From Acinetobacter lwoffii (GTDB lineage: Bacteria > Pseudomonadota > Gammaproteobacteria > Pseudomonadales > Moraxellaceae), in the NCBI RefSeq assembly GCF_024129435.1, contig NZ_JAMXXN010000025.1:1-37316 (forward strand): a stretch of 37,316 bases of DNA, in the 5' to 3' direction. Position 1 is the first letter of the stretch, and the number at the start of each line of letters is the position of its first letter. The position numbers and the translations under genes were made by a program. Below, piece by piece: positions 37,191-37,316 of the stretch. Below the pieces are notes generated by a model. That model saw nothing but the letters and a program-made list of their open reading frames with translations, was not told the DNA's origin and made no database searches.

Positions 37191-37316
37191 TATTATTCTC
37201 TGGCTTATATTATTTTAATGATTCAACTAGGGCGTGTCCTCATTTGAAGAATTGGTTTTAAATACTTAAAATCCTCCTTTAAGCTCTTTTCATTTCTATA
37301 TTTTTTCAATGGCACG
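37191..37316. other. Right edge, nothing assigned
   Basis: A 126-nt AT-rich end of the window with no supported gene. A short sequence near 37231 (GGGCGTGTCCTCATTTGAAG) has the look of an insertion sequence end, but nothing in the window confirms it. Confidence 0.3.

Overview
The window looks like an ordinary chromosomal core region of an Acinetobacter species (Moraxellaceae, Gammaproteobacteria). The evidence is the AT-rich composition, the gene complement, and the adjacent pair resembling gigA/gigB (PP2C-type phosphatase plus STAS antagonist) known from A. baumannii. There is no CRISPR array, prophage or defence island. The most interesting signals are regulatory RNA structures and gene decay rather than a new protein system.

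Layout. Positions 1-320 carry what looks like the promoter and leader of a leftward ribosomal RNA operon whose genes lie outside the window. Rightward genes follow: mlaA, gigA, gigB, a nitrilase-family amidase, ohr and a small secreted protein (460-5012). The T2SS ATPase gspE is leftward. A DUF432-like gene and an MscS-type channel are rightward and converge on a large leftward DUF2339 membrane protein. polA is rightward. A compact leftward operon, ppx-accA-tilS-proC-yggT, spans 14307-19426. trxA, rho and an alanine-rich lipoprotein are rightward.

From 22380 to 34498 lies the classical translation cluster thrS-infC-rpmI-rplT-pheS-pheT-ihfA, all leftward but split in two places. Between rplT and pheS are a tail-anchored hypothetical protein and two decayed genes. 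Between infC and rpmI are yqaA, a small membrane protein, a yfcG-like GST, an hsp20 and a membrane protein. The right end (34723-37190) is a two-gene operon, a PLP racemase/aldolase followed by a D-arabinono-lactone-oxidase-like flavoprotein in genomic order, in which both genes are broken (an A7 frameshift and an in-frame amber codon).

Regulation visible in the sequence: (i) a hairpin just before the thrS ribosome binding site with a 5-bp stem and a 7-nt AUGGUAC loop, which copies a tRNA-Thr(GGU) anticodon arm; (ii) a sigma-32-like promoter and a ROSE-like RNA thermometer in front of hsp20; (iii) an AUU start codon for infC; (iv) a stem-internal loop-stem in the rpmI-rplT leader that could be the L20 autoregulatory site; (v) short palindromic intergenic repeats in three gaps. 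All function names rest on reading motifs by eye; no database search was possible.
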